Of a DNA stretch of 64,000 nucleotides, positions 19,252 to 26,760 are shown in pieces. The position numbers and the translations under genes were made by a program. Position 1 is the stretch's first letter. Each line of letters starts with the position of its first letter. The notes beneath the pieces are model-generated. The model worked only from the letters and a program-made list of their open reading frames with translations, was not told the DNA's origin and ran no database searches. The stretch lies in contig CACHZY010000002.1 in the NCBI GenBank assembly GCA_902584445.1, positions 44,029-108,028 on the forward strand, read 5' to 3'. The DNA comes from an uncultured Bacteroidota bacterium (GTDB lineage Bacteria > Bacteroidota > Bacteroidia > Flavobacteriales > Flavobacteriaceae).

Positions 19252-20778
19252 TCAATGAATAAGTTTTTCTATTAGTTCTTTTGGCCAATTTTGATATGTA
19301 ATTGGACGTACCCAACGATAAATTGAATCAGGTCCTACAGCTGAGAATCTACTGTCCGAAGATGCTGGGTATGGTCCTCCATGAGTCATTGCCTCTGATA
19401 CCTCAACGCCTGTAGGCACATCGTTAAAAAGTAATCTTCCTACTTTGGATTTAAATGCCTGGATTAAAGGGGTAATTTGCTTATAGTCAAATTCTTTAGC
19501 AAAAATTGAACCTGTCAATTGCCCTTCTAAATTTTTTATTACTTGTTCCATTTCATTAAGGTCTTTACATTTAATAATTAAGGAAAAAGGACCAAAGACC
19601 TCCTCTTGAAACTGACTATTTGCGATGAAGTCATTACCTGAGACCATATAAAGTTTAGGATGAGCAAGGTTATCGTCTAATTCATTGTTATTTGCCTGAA
19701 TTTCGATTACTCCCTTAAGATTTTTTATTTTATCACTTTGGTAGATATAATTTTTTTTGAGGTCTGGATGGATCATACATTGAGCACCTACTTCCTTTAG
19801 GGTCTTGTCTAGGTCTTTTACAAATCTATCAGTATACTTGCTATCTGTTACCAATAAAAGCCCTGGTTGTGTGCAGAATTGACCTGCACCCAATGAAATA
19901 GATCCTGCTAGCATTTGTACCATTTTTTTATCAACCTTTTCTATAGCACTTTCAGTAATGGCAATTGGGTTAACACTACCCATTTCTGCAAAAAATGGAA
20001 TTTTTTCTTGTCGTTTTAAAACAGATTCGTTCAACGCACTTGCCCCAGAATAACTTCCAGTAAATCCAATTGCTTTAATTTTTGGATGTTTGACTAATTC
20101 GTGAGATAGATCGAATGATTTTGAATTAAGGTTAGAGAAAACCCCATTGGGCATTCCTGTTTTCTTACTTGCTTTAATTATTGCAGATGCTATAATTGAA
20201 CCAGTTCCACTGTGCATGGGGTGAGATTTTACAATTACTGGACAACCTACTGCCAAAGCACTGGCAGTATCACCTCCTGCAGTAGAATAGGCTAAAGGAA
20301 AATTACTTGCTCCAAAAACTACAATTGGCCCCAGGGGTATATGAGTTTTGGTTAAACTAGGTTTTGGTGTAGGTTCTCTTTCAGTTATTGCTTCTTCATG
20401 AATATTTTTTCTCCAATTTTCTTTTTCAATAACACTAGCAAAAAGCTTAAGTTGAAAAATTGTCCTACCACGCTCACCTATAGCTCTGCCCTGCGGAAGT
20501 CCAGTTTCCTGGCAATAAATATTAATTAAATCATCACCAAGATTTAGAATTTCATCTGCTATGGACTTCAAAAAATCAGCTCTTATTCTTCCATGTAGCT
20601 CCCTGTAAACTGGAAATGCAGCATCAGCTAAGTCAATTGCCTGCTCTAATTCGTTTGATGTTGCCTCTACAAATTCAATTTGATTTTCAATGTTTTTTAA
20701 AGGGTTAATAGTTTTATAATATACTTTTCCATCCCCTGATAATTTATCTCCGATAAAGTTTTTTCCACTGATATTCAT
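19252..20778 (-). CDS. Alpha-ketoglutarate semialdehyde dehydrogenase (2,5-dioxovalerate dehydrogenase) family
   Basis: NAD(P)-dependent aldehyde dehydrogenase of 508 residues that should oxidise alpha-ketoglutarate semialdehyde to 2-oxoglutarate. Family marks: VVFGASNFPLAYSTAGGDTA (cofactor region, about 155-175), GFTGSYSGASAL (about 240), general-base Glu in FAEMGSVNP and the nucleophile Cys in GAGQFCTQPG. The arrangement FGASNFPLAxSxAGGDTASALA is characteristic of the ketoglutarate-semialdehyde subgroup rather than betaine or succinate semialdehyde enzymes. It is the last gene of a minus-strand operon, 10 bp after the FAH-family dehydratase that would make its substrate. No truncation seen. 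Confidence 0.88.
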   Translation of the reverse strand: MNISGKNFIGDKLSGDGKVYYKTINPLKNIENQIEFVEATSNELEQAIDLADAAFPVYRELHGRIRADFLKSIADEILNLGDDLINIYCQETGLPQGRAIGERGRTIFQLKLFASVIEKENWRKNIHEEAITEREPTPKPSLTKTHIPLGPIVVFGASNFPLAYSTAGGDTASALAVGCPVIVKSHPMHSGTGSIIASAIIKASKKTGMPNGVFSNLNSKSFDLSHELVKHPKIKAIGFTGSYSGASALNESVLKRQEKIPFFAEMGSVNPIAITESAIEKVDKKMVQMLAGSISLGAGQFCTQPGLLLVTDSKYTDRFVKDLDKTLKEVGAQCMIHPDLKKNYIYQSDKIKNLKGVIEIQANNNELDDNLAHPKLYMVSGNDFIANSQFQEEVFGPFSLIIKCKDLNEMEQVIKNLEGQLTGSIFAKEFDYKQITPLIQAFKSKVGRLLFNDVPTGVEVSEAMTHGGPYPASSDSRFSAVGPDSIYRWVRPITYQNWPKELIEKLIH

Positions 20779-20788
20779 TTTCTTACAA

Positions 20789-21616
20789 TTAAGCTACGGT
20801 GTTTATTAATGTTCCAATTTTTTCAATCTCAATTTCAATTATATCCCCTAATTTCAGGGTGAAATCTGGTGGAGGCACTATGCCAGTTCCAGTCATAAGA
20901 AAAGCACCATTTGGAAAAGAGCTTTCCTTGAAAAGGTAGTCTATCAATTCTTGAGGTTTTCTTTTCATTCGTTCTGTAGAAATGCTCTCACAAAATACAA
21001 TTGATCCGTTTCTTTCTACCCTTAATTCAATTTCTAAACCTTTAACTAGCGGTTTTTCAGGTACATAAATGCAAGGACCAAGACTTGCACAACCATCGTA
21101 AGTTTTTGCTTGTGGAAGATATAAAGGATTCTGTCCTTCAATATCTCTTGAGCTCATGTCATTACCTATACTATAGCCAACTATTTTTGCGTTTGATGTT
21201 GCAAAAAGAGTTAGTTCTGGCTCTGGAACATTCCAATTAGAGTCCCTTCTTATTCTAACTGGTTGACCAGTGCCAGAAATTCTATTTTTATTGGCCTTAA
21301 AAAATAACTCTGGCCGTTCTGCATCGTATACTTTAGTGTAAAATATAGAACCTCCAGTTTCTTGAGATTCCTCCTCTCTTCCTTTTTTACTCATGTAATA
21401 AGTTACCCCACTAGCCCATAATTCCTGTGAATCAATTGGAGGGATGGATGTGTCGAACTGGCCTTTATTTATTCTTTTAGCATTACCAATTGAAGCTAAT
21501 ATTTTTAAATATAACTGATCATCATTTATGAATTTATCCCAATTTTTATCATCTAAACAATAGAATTTATCATTGTTTTGGATTAAAATATCATTTTCCC
21601 TTTTGTAGACTTTCAT
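20789..21616 (-). CDS. Fumarylacetoacetate hydrolase-family protein, probable 2-keto-3-deoxy-sugar-acid dehydratase
   Basis: A 275-residue FAH-fold enzyme. The magnesium-binding and fold motifs VPEPELTLF, YSIGNDMSSRDIEG and LPQAKTYDGCASLGPCI are clear. The close pairing with ketoglutarate-semialdehyde dehydrogenase points to the 2-keto-3-deoxy-D-arabonate (or similar pentonate) dehydratase type known from Sulfolobus, which yields alpha-ketoglutarate semialdehyde. Other FAH-family activities (isomerase, hydrolase, decarboxylase) share the same fold, so the exact reaction is inferred from context. Middle gene of the operon MFS - FAH - aldehyde dehydrogenase. Confidence 0.82.
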   Translation of the reverse strand: MKVYKRENDILIQNNDKFYCLDDKNWDKFINDDQLYLKILASIGNAKRINKGQFDTSIPPIDSQELWASGVTYYMSKKGREEESQETGGSIFYTKVYDAERPELFFKANKNRISGTGQPVRIRRDSNWNVPEPELTLFATSNAKIVGYSIGNDMSSRDIEGQNPLYLPQAKTYDGCASLGPCIYVPEKPLVKGLEIELRVERNGSIVFCESISTERMKRKPQELIDYLFKESSFPNGAFLMTGTGIVPPPDFTLKLGDIIEIEIEKIGTLINTVA

Positions 21617-21664
21617 ATTTTAAAAATAAGTTTTATTCTATTTTAAGTACAAGTATTTTATAAG

Positions 21665-22900
21665 TCAGGACTGATTTTTGTATTTTATTTTTTCATTTTT
21701 AAAAATCAGAAAAAAAACTGTAAATATAATTAGAGCAAAAAATGCTGGAAATTTCCATATCATATTCCAGTCATGTTTTCCAGGTTCTAAGATAAAAGTA
21801 TCTGAAATTTTTCCTGCAATCCAAAATCCAATGAGCATTCCTATTCCATACGTTGCAAGTGTAATTAATCCTTGCGCTGCACTTTTGACTTTTTCTCCAG
21901 CCTTTAAGTCAGTATATATTTGTCCAGAGACAAAGAAAAAATCGTAGCATATACCGTGTAAAAGGATACCAATAATAAGCATCAATGTATTGTCTCCAAC
22001 ATCACCGTAGGCAAATAGAAGATAACGAATCACCCAAGCAATCATGCCTACTAAAATCGTATTCTTAAATCCAAAACGAATAAAGAAAATTGGCAGTAAA
22101 AGCATGAATAATACCTCACTTACCTGTCCAAGAGACATTTTAGCTGTTGCATTACTCATTCCCAACTCTACCAAAAAAGGATTAGCTTGTTGGTAATAAA
22201 AAGCCAGTGGAATACAGATTAAAATAGAAGCAACAAAAAACATAAAAAAATTTCTATCTTTTAAGAGCTTTAGAGCTTCCAAGCCCAGTGCATCACTTAA
22301 AGTAAAATTTTTTTGTTTGTCTTTAAAGGGTGGTGTTTTTGGTAGACCAAAACTGAAAAGGCCTAAAATTATGGAAGCCAGGGATACCATCTTAAATGTA
22401 TTATTCAATTTACCAGAAGCAATCGCATCTATTGAATCCCAGCTAAAAATATAACTGATGACTATTCCTGAAATTATCCACCCTACAGTTCCAAATGTGC
22501 GGATGATTGGAAATTCTGATGCAGTATCTTTCATTTGATTGAAAGATACTGAATTAACTAAGGCAAGAGTAGGCATATATACAAGCATATAACAAAATAC
22601 ATATGGGTAAAAAACAGAAAAAACTTCTGTTTGTGACATGAGGAATAACAAACAACCTCCAACCAAATGTAAAACACCTAATACTCTTTCAGCATTAAAA
22701 TATCGATCAGCAATTAATCCTATAAAAACAGGAGCAATTATTGCCCCCCATGATTGGGTTGAAAAGGCCAGTGCAATTTCACTCCCAGAAGCATTAAGAT
22801 TATTTCCCAAAAAGGTTCCTAGGGTAACAAACCATCCACCCCATATAAAAAATTGAAGGAACATCATGAATGATAGTTTTAATTTGACCGAAAAACTCAT
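21665..22900 (-). CDS. MFS transporter, nucleoside:H+ symporter (NupG/XapB-like) family
   Basis: Inner-membrane transporter of 411 residues with about 12 hydrophobic helices. The N-terminus MFLQFFIWGGWFVTLGTFLG and the segments IAPVFIGLIADRYF and PIIRTFGTVGWIISGI are typical of the nucleoside_H_symporter family. In Bacteroidota such proteins are frequently linked to sugar and sugar-acid catabolic operons, so the cargo here may be a sugar or sugar acid rather than a nucleoside. It is the promoter-proximal gene of the operon with the FAH enzyme (48 bp) and the dehydrogenase. The region upstream is shared with the divergent GNA1-like gene. Confidence 0.83.
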   Translation of the reverse strand: MSFSVKLKLSFMMFLQFFIWGGWFVTLGTFLGNNLNASGSEIALAFSTQSWGAIIAPVFIGLIADRYFNAERVLGVLHLVGGCLLFLMSQTEVFSVFYPYVFCYMLVYMPTLALVNSVSFNQMKDTASEFPIIRTFGTVGWIISGIVISYIFSWDSIDAIASGKLNNTFKMVSLASIILGLFSFGLPKTPPFKDKQKNFTLSDALGLEALKLLKDRNFFMFFVASILICIPLAFYYQQANPFLVELGMSNATAKMSLGQVSEVLFMLLLPIFFIRFGFKNTILVGMIAWVIRYLLFAYGDVGDNTLMLIIGILLHGICYDFFFVSGQIYTDLKAGEKVKSAAQGLITLATYGIGMLIGFWIAGKISDTFILEPGKHDWNMIWKFPAFFALIIFTVFFLIFKNEKIKYKNQS

Positions 22901-23197
22901 TTGTTTTTTATTCTTAAGTTGGATTGTTAGTAAATTGTTTTACTATTGTTATTTTCTATTATTTGCATTCAAACGATTTAGGACAATAGGAAAAAATGAC
23001 ATGGTTGACGCCTGCTTGAAATCATAATTTCTACGTATTTATATTGAATATTAAAAATCTGATACCTTTGGACTCAAATCTCAATAAATTGAGGCTGAAC
23101 GTTTTATCTAAAAGTAATAAATTAATTTAATTCGTAAATTTAATAAGCTTTTAGCTGTTATATAAAACAAAAATTAATTCTCAGCCAATATTGTAAA
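22901..23197. other. 297-bp divergent intergenic region with a palindrome at a predicted start site
   Basis: This gap separates the MFS operon (minus) from the GNA1-like operon (plus). A plus-strand TACCTTTG (23063-23070) fits the Bacteroidota -7 box. Just after the transcription start it predicts lies a perfect inverted repeat CTCAAT-AA-ATTGAG (23080-23093), well placed for a repressor operator. The leader to the ATG at 23198 would be about 120 bases. No coding frame or RNA gene is recognised. Confidence 0.35.
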
Positions 23198-23629
23198 ATG
23201 ATTGATTTAAATAAAATTTTGATTAGGAGAATTAGTAAAAATGACTTACAAGGCGTAATTGATATTCTTCAAGATATATCAGTTTATACCCCCCCTAAAA
23301 TAAAACATAAAAATATCTGGATAAAGTATTCAAAACAAAAAAATGTTTTTGGATATTGTTTTTTTTATAAAAAAAAACTTATTGGATTTGGATCACTAAA
23401 CTTTGAGATGAAATTAAAGAAAGGTTTAATGGCTTATTTGGAGGATATAGTGGTACATAGAGAATTTAGAGGTAAAAAAATTGGAAAACTAATAGTAGAT
23501 CATTTAATCGAAATTGCTAAAAAAGAAAATTGTTATAAAATTAAATTAGATTGTAAAAAAGAGAAAATTCTCTTTTACGAAAAATTGGGTTTTAAAGAAA
23601 ATGGTTTCAGTATGATTAAATCACTTTAA
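23198..23629 (+). CDS. GNAT acetyltransferase resembling eukaryotic-type glucosamine-6-phosphate N-acetyltransferase (GNA1)
   Basis: A small (143-residue) GNAT-fold enzyme. The acetyl-CoA motif is REFRGKKIGK (about 89-98). The run LEDIVVHREFRGKKIGK, then CYKIKLDCKKEKILFYEKLG, strongly resembles GNA1 of yeast and plants, where the matching pieces bind CoA and the sugar phosphate. GNA1 makes N-acetylglucosamine-6-phosphate; most bacteria use bifunctional GlmU instead. The gene is exceptionally AT-rich (11 G+C in bases 23341-23400). It leads a tight operon with a second GNAT gene 9 bp on, an APC permease and a glycerol-1-phosphate-dehydrogenase-like enzyme. Activity is inferred; acylation of another amine is possible. 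Confidence 0.75.
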   Translation: MIDLNKILIRRISKNDLQGVIDILQDISVYTPPKIKHKNIWIKYSKQKNVFGYCFFYKKKLIGFGSLNFEMKLKKGLMAYLEDIVVHREFRGKKIGKLIVDHLIEIAKKENCYKIKLDCKKEKILFYEKLGFKENGFSMIKSL

Positions 23630-23638
23630 AAAAGAAAA

Positions 23639-24118
23639 ATGAAAGATATGCTAGTAAAACTTTACGAACTACCAGAAAAGTGCGTAGAGTATGATAAACT
23701 AAAAAAAGAAATAGATTTTAGACGCCCTTTAGCTGCAGAAAAGTATCTGGTAACTAATTGGGTTAAAGAAAATTTTGGTGAAGGCTGGAAAAGTGAAGTA
23801 GATGTATCATTTTCAAAAAATCCAATATCAACTTATATAGCTATAAAAGATGGAGAAATTATTGGCTTTTCTACTTATGATGCAGCATATTTAAATTTTT
23901 TGGGGCCAATGGGAGTTTCAAAAAAATATAGAAAAAAGGGTCTTGGTAAAGTACTTCTTTATTTATCTCTAAAATCTATGAAAGAAATGGGATATGCATA
24001 TGCTATTATCGGAGGAGTAGGGCCAGCTAAATTTTATGAAGTAACTTTTGGTGCTAAAATTATAAAGGGTTCGGATCCTGGAATTTATAAAGGTATTTTA
24101 AGTCATGTCCCAGTCTAG
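23639..24118 (+). CDS. GNAT-family N-acetyltransferase
   Basis: A 159-residue acetyltransferase. The CoA pyrophosphate-binding turn is YRKKGLGKVLLYLSL (about 99-113), following the beta4-like segment FLGPMGVSKK. The C-terminal AIIGGVGPAKFYEVTFGAKII replaces the usual xxFYxxxGF motif. The N-terminal part (RRPLAAEKYLVTNWV, GWKSEVDVSF) is shared, as I recall it, with a GNAT subgroup found near amino-sugar genes. Substrate unknown. Its last 14 bases overlap the start of the APC permease, so translation is probably coupled. Confidence 0.8.
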   Translation: MKDMLVKLYELPEKCVEYDKLKKEIDFRRPLAAEKYLVTNWVKENFGEGWKSEVDVSFSKNPISTYIAIKDGEIIGFSTYDAAYLNFLGPMGVSKKYRKKGLGKVLLYLSLKSMKEMGYAYAIIGGVGPAKFYEVTFGAKIIKGSDPGIYKGILSHVPV

Positions 24119-25490
24119 AGTCGACAATGATTCTAAAGAATTAGCTAAGTTTGGATACAAGCAGGACCTTAGTAGGTCTATGAGAAAATTTTCTTCATTT
24201 GCTGTATCATTTTCATTAATTTCTATACTTACGGGAATATTTGCAAATTTCCATTTTGGATTTTCTGAAGTTGGAAACTTTATCTCAATTTCCTGGTTAA
24301 TTGTCTTTATAGGACAATTTATTGTAGCGCTTATTATGGCAGAGTTATCGATAAATTATCCTATTTCTGGGTACGGATATCAGTGGACTTATAGATTAGT
24401 TGGATCAAAACTGGGATTTGCAACGGGATGGCTATTATTATTGCAGTTTCTTACAGGTTTTCCAGGAATATGTAAAGCACTAAGTGTTGTTTTAAGCGAT
24501 TTAATTTTTCAAAATTTAAATACTAATGTTAGTAGCTTATTAATTTCTGTTTCAATCATATGGATTGTTACATTAATTCATTTAAAGGGAATCAATTTAG
24601 TATCCAAAATAAATAATGTTGGTGTTATTACTGAAATAATAGGTGTATTAATGTTAATATTCTTTCTGGGATATTTTTTATTTAATAAAACAGATGATTT
24701 TGAAGTGTTATCAAATCTAAATAATCTTAGCCTTTCAGATTTTACTTTTAAATCGTTTGCATTATCTATTTTACTTGGCGCCTGGTGTTTAACTGGATTT
24801 GAGGCCGCTGCTGATATGTCAGAGGAAACAAAAGATCCAAAATATACTGTCCCAAAATCAATTAAGTATTCATTATTGAGTTCAGGTATATTAGGTCTTA
24901 TAATAATTTTACTATCAACTGTATTCTTAAGTACAGATAATTACGAAAAAATAAATAATAATTATTTAACTGATATGCTCCAATCTGAATTTGGCATCCC
25001 TATTTATTTATTAACACTTTTTTTTATAATCATAGCTATTTTTGCTTGCGCAGTTGCATGTTTGGCTACTGCATCAAGATTGATTTTTTCAATGTCAAGG
25101 GATTCAATCTTACCAAAATCTAAATGGTTAAGTTTCGTTGACAATAATAAATCACCTTCAAATTCATTGATTTTTATAGGTGTTATTTCTACTTTTTTTG
25201 TAATAATTTTTGAGAAAATAGAAATGATTACAAGCGTATCTGCAATTTCAGGGTATATGGGTTATTGTGGCATTATTTATTCCTCATTTTTTTTAACAGC
25301 TAGTAGTTCTGTCAATAGAATTCCTCTAATCTTAAAAATAATTGCATTAACCTGGTGTGTATTTGTTGTCCTATGTTTATTGCTTCCGGGTCAACCTGTT
25401 GAGGGTTTTAATTTTGAGTATATCCATGCAATCTCTCTTTTTGTATTTTTAATTATTGGCTTTTTTGTATACTTATATAAATTTAAATAA
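24105..25490 (+). CDS. APC-superfamily amino acid/amine permease
   Basis: Inner-membrane transporter of 461 residues with about 12 hydrophobic helices. The first helix holds FAVSFSLISILTGIFANF, matching the unwound helix-1 region of APC carriers; later marks are GWLLLLQFLTGFPG, FEAAADMSEETKDPKYTVPKSI (the helix-6 region and following loop) and ATASRLIFSMSRDSILP. This resembles GABA/choline-type permeases. The start overlaps the preceding GNAT gene by 14 bp, and its stop shares one base with the next ATG. Cargo cannot be told; the linked acetyltransferases suggest an amine or amino sugar (weak inference). Confidence 0.85.
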   Translation: MSQSRVDNDSKELAKFGYKQDLSRSMRKFSSFAVSFSLISILTGIFANFHFGFSEVGNFISISWLIVFIGQFIVALIMAELSINYPISGYGYQWTYRLVGSKLGFATGWLLLLQFLTGFPGICKALSVVLSDLIFQNLNTNVSSLLISVSIIWIVTLIHLKGINLVSKINNVGVITEIIGVLMLIFFLGYFLFNKTDDFEVLSNLNNLSLSDFTFKSFALSILLGAWCLTGFEAAADMSEETKDPKYTVPKSIKYSLLSSGILGLIIILLSTVFLSTDNYEKINNNYLTDMLQSEFGIPIYLLTLFFIIIAIFACAVACLATASRLIFSMSRDSILPKSKWLSFVDNNKSPSNSLIFIGVISTFFVIIFEKIEMITSVSAISGYMGYCGIIYSSFFLTASSSVNRIPLILKIIALTWCVFVVLCLLLPGQPVEGFNFEYIHAISLFVFLIIGFFVYLYKFK

Positions 25491-26515
25491 TGCAGTATTT
25501 CAGTTTATCAACAAATGTAAATGAGCTTAGAATTGGTAATAATTCTTCAAAAAATATTGGAAAAGAGATTGGAAAGTTTGTTGTTTCTACTATGGAAATC
25601 CCATGGAGTATTATAAAAAATGAACTAGGTAAATCTCCTGAAAAATTAATAAATGTAACAAGTGTTGAATTAAGTTGGATTGAGAAGCAAATTGAAGATT
25701 TACCTGATTTTGACACAATAGTAGGTATTGGTGGTGGAATGGCAATTGATGTAGCTAAGTATATTTCATGGAAACTTAATAAAAGACTAGTTTCTATTCC
25801 AACAATTTTAAGCGTAGATGCATTTACTACTCCAGCTGCAGGAGTTAGAAACAATCATGATGTTGAATACTTAGGTACTGCAACTCCTAATCCACTCATT
25901 ATTGATTATAACATTTTACGTACTGCGCCTAAAGAATTGAATATTGCTGGAGTTGGTGATTTATTCTCTATTCATACTGCATCTTTTGATTGGACTTATG
26001 CTAATTCAAAAGGAAAATCAGAATATCCATTTAGTGATAAAGCCATAGAGGGAGGTGAGAAGATATTAGAGTTTATTTATAATAATATTGGTAGCATAAG
26101 AGAAAACAACAATAATGGGTTAAGGGCAATTGTTGAGGCATATATTTCATTAAATACAATTTGTCTTCCACTAGATCATTTTAGAATCGAGGAGGGTTCA
26201 GAGCATTATTTATTTTATGAACTTGAAGAAAGACTAAAAAGACCATTCATTCATGGAAATATTATTGGACTAGGCATTTATCTCTTTAGTAGATTACAAA
26301 ATAATGATCCCAAATTTATCACTCAAATGATGAATGATTCCGGTCTAGTATATCATCCTTACTCAATGAATATTGATAAAAAAGATTTAGTTGATTCATT
26401 ACTGAATCTTAAAAAATTTGTTGGATCAAAAGAGAAACTTTGGTTTACAGTAATTGATGATAGCGATATTAATATAGAATGGATAAATGAAAATTTATCC
26501 GGTTTAAAATTTTAA
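25490..26515 (+). CDS. sn-Glycerol-1-phosphate dehydrogenase-like (AraM/iron-ADH superfamily) protein
   Basis: A 341-residue NAD(P)-dependent dehydrogenase-fold protein. The dinucleotide-binding GIGGGMAIDVAKY is at about 80-92, followed by VSIPTILSVDAFTTPAAGVR. Metal ligands expected for the family are present: Asp in AGVGDLFSIHTA, His in EEGSEHYLFYEL and His in PFIHGNIIGLG. This fits the Fe-ADH_2/AraM group, whose tested members reduce dihydroxyacetone phosphate to glycerol-1-phosphate. The ATG overlaps the permease stop (TAATG), making it the last gene of the four-gene operon. True activity is uncertain, and its link to acetyltransferases is unusual. Confidence 0.8.
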   Translation: MQYFSLSTNVNELRIGNNSSKNIGKEIGKFVVSTMEIPWSIIKNELGKSPEKLINVTSVELSWIEKQIEDLPDFDTIVGIGGGMAIDVAKYISWKLNKRLVSIPTILSVDAFTTPAAGVRNNHDVEYLGTATPNPLIIDYNILRTAPKELNIAGVGDLFSIHTASFDWTYANSKGKSEYPFSDKAIEGGEKILEFIYNNIGSIRENNNNGLRAIVEAYISLNTICLPLDHFRIEEGSEHYLFYELEERLKRPFIHGNIIGLGIYLFSRLQNNDPKFITQMMNDSGLVYHPYSMNIDKKDLVDSLLNLKKFVGSKEKLWFTVIDDSDINIEWINENLSGLKF

Positions 26516-26568
26516 AGTGTAAAAATTATGATCACAAAGAAATTGATAAATCGCTTTTTCTTAGCTAA

Positions 26569-26661
26569 TTCATAGTTCAGGATATAGGTTTTCACGAAAC
26601 CACAGATGATAGGTCTGATTCAATCGAAGGATTGGAATTTGGTAGAAAAGAGATAAGGTAA
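26569..26661 (+). pseudogene. Short open frame, possible gene remnant before hairpin element
   Basis: From just after a TAA at 26566 a 30-codon frame without a start codon runs to TAA at 26659, containing FHETTDDRSDSIEGLEFG and ending KEIR. The second flank of the Gfo/Idh gene has a frame that also ends KEI(G) at the same place relative to a matching hairpin element. I do not recognise the peptide, and it may be chance. Confidence 0.2.
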
Positions 26662-26706
26662 AACTTCCCTACCTATCTTATTACCCACAAGGGGTGGGTT
26701 TATTAG
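26646..26706 (+). repeat. Two-hairpin element, copy 1 (left flank of Gfo/Idh gene)
   Basis: Two stem-loops in a row: GATAaGGTA (26652-26660) pairs with TACCTATC (26670-26677), and ACCCAC (26683-26688) pairs with GTGGGT (26694-26699), followed by TTTATT. The same order of motifs, in the same orientation, recurs at 28330-28394. It lies between convergent genes and may simply act as a terminator for the upstream operon. Confidence 0.55.
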
Positions 26707-26760
26707 CTTTAAGAAAGCCGTATTTAATATAGAGAAACATTCTTTACATACTTGGAGATA

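Noticed and set aside
26683..26699. Integron attC site
   Set aside because: There is no integrase and no conserved attC core sites; the stem with following T-rich bases fits a terminator-like hairpin better.
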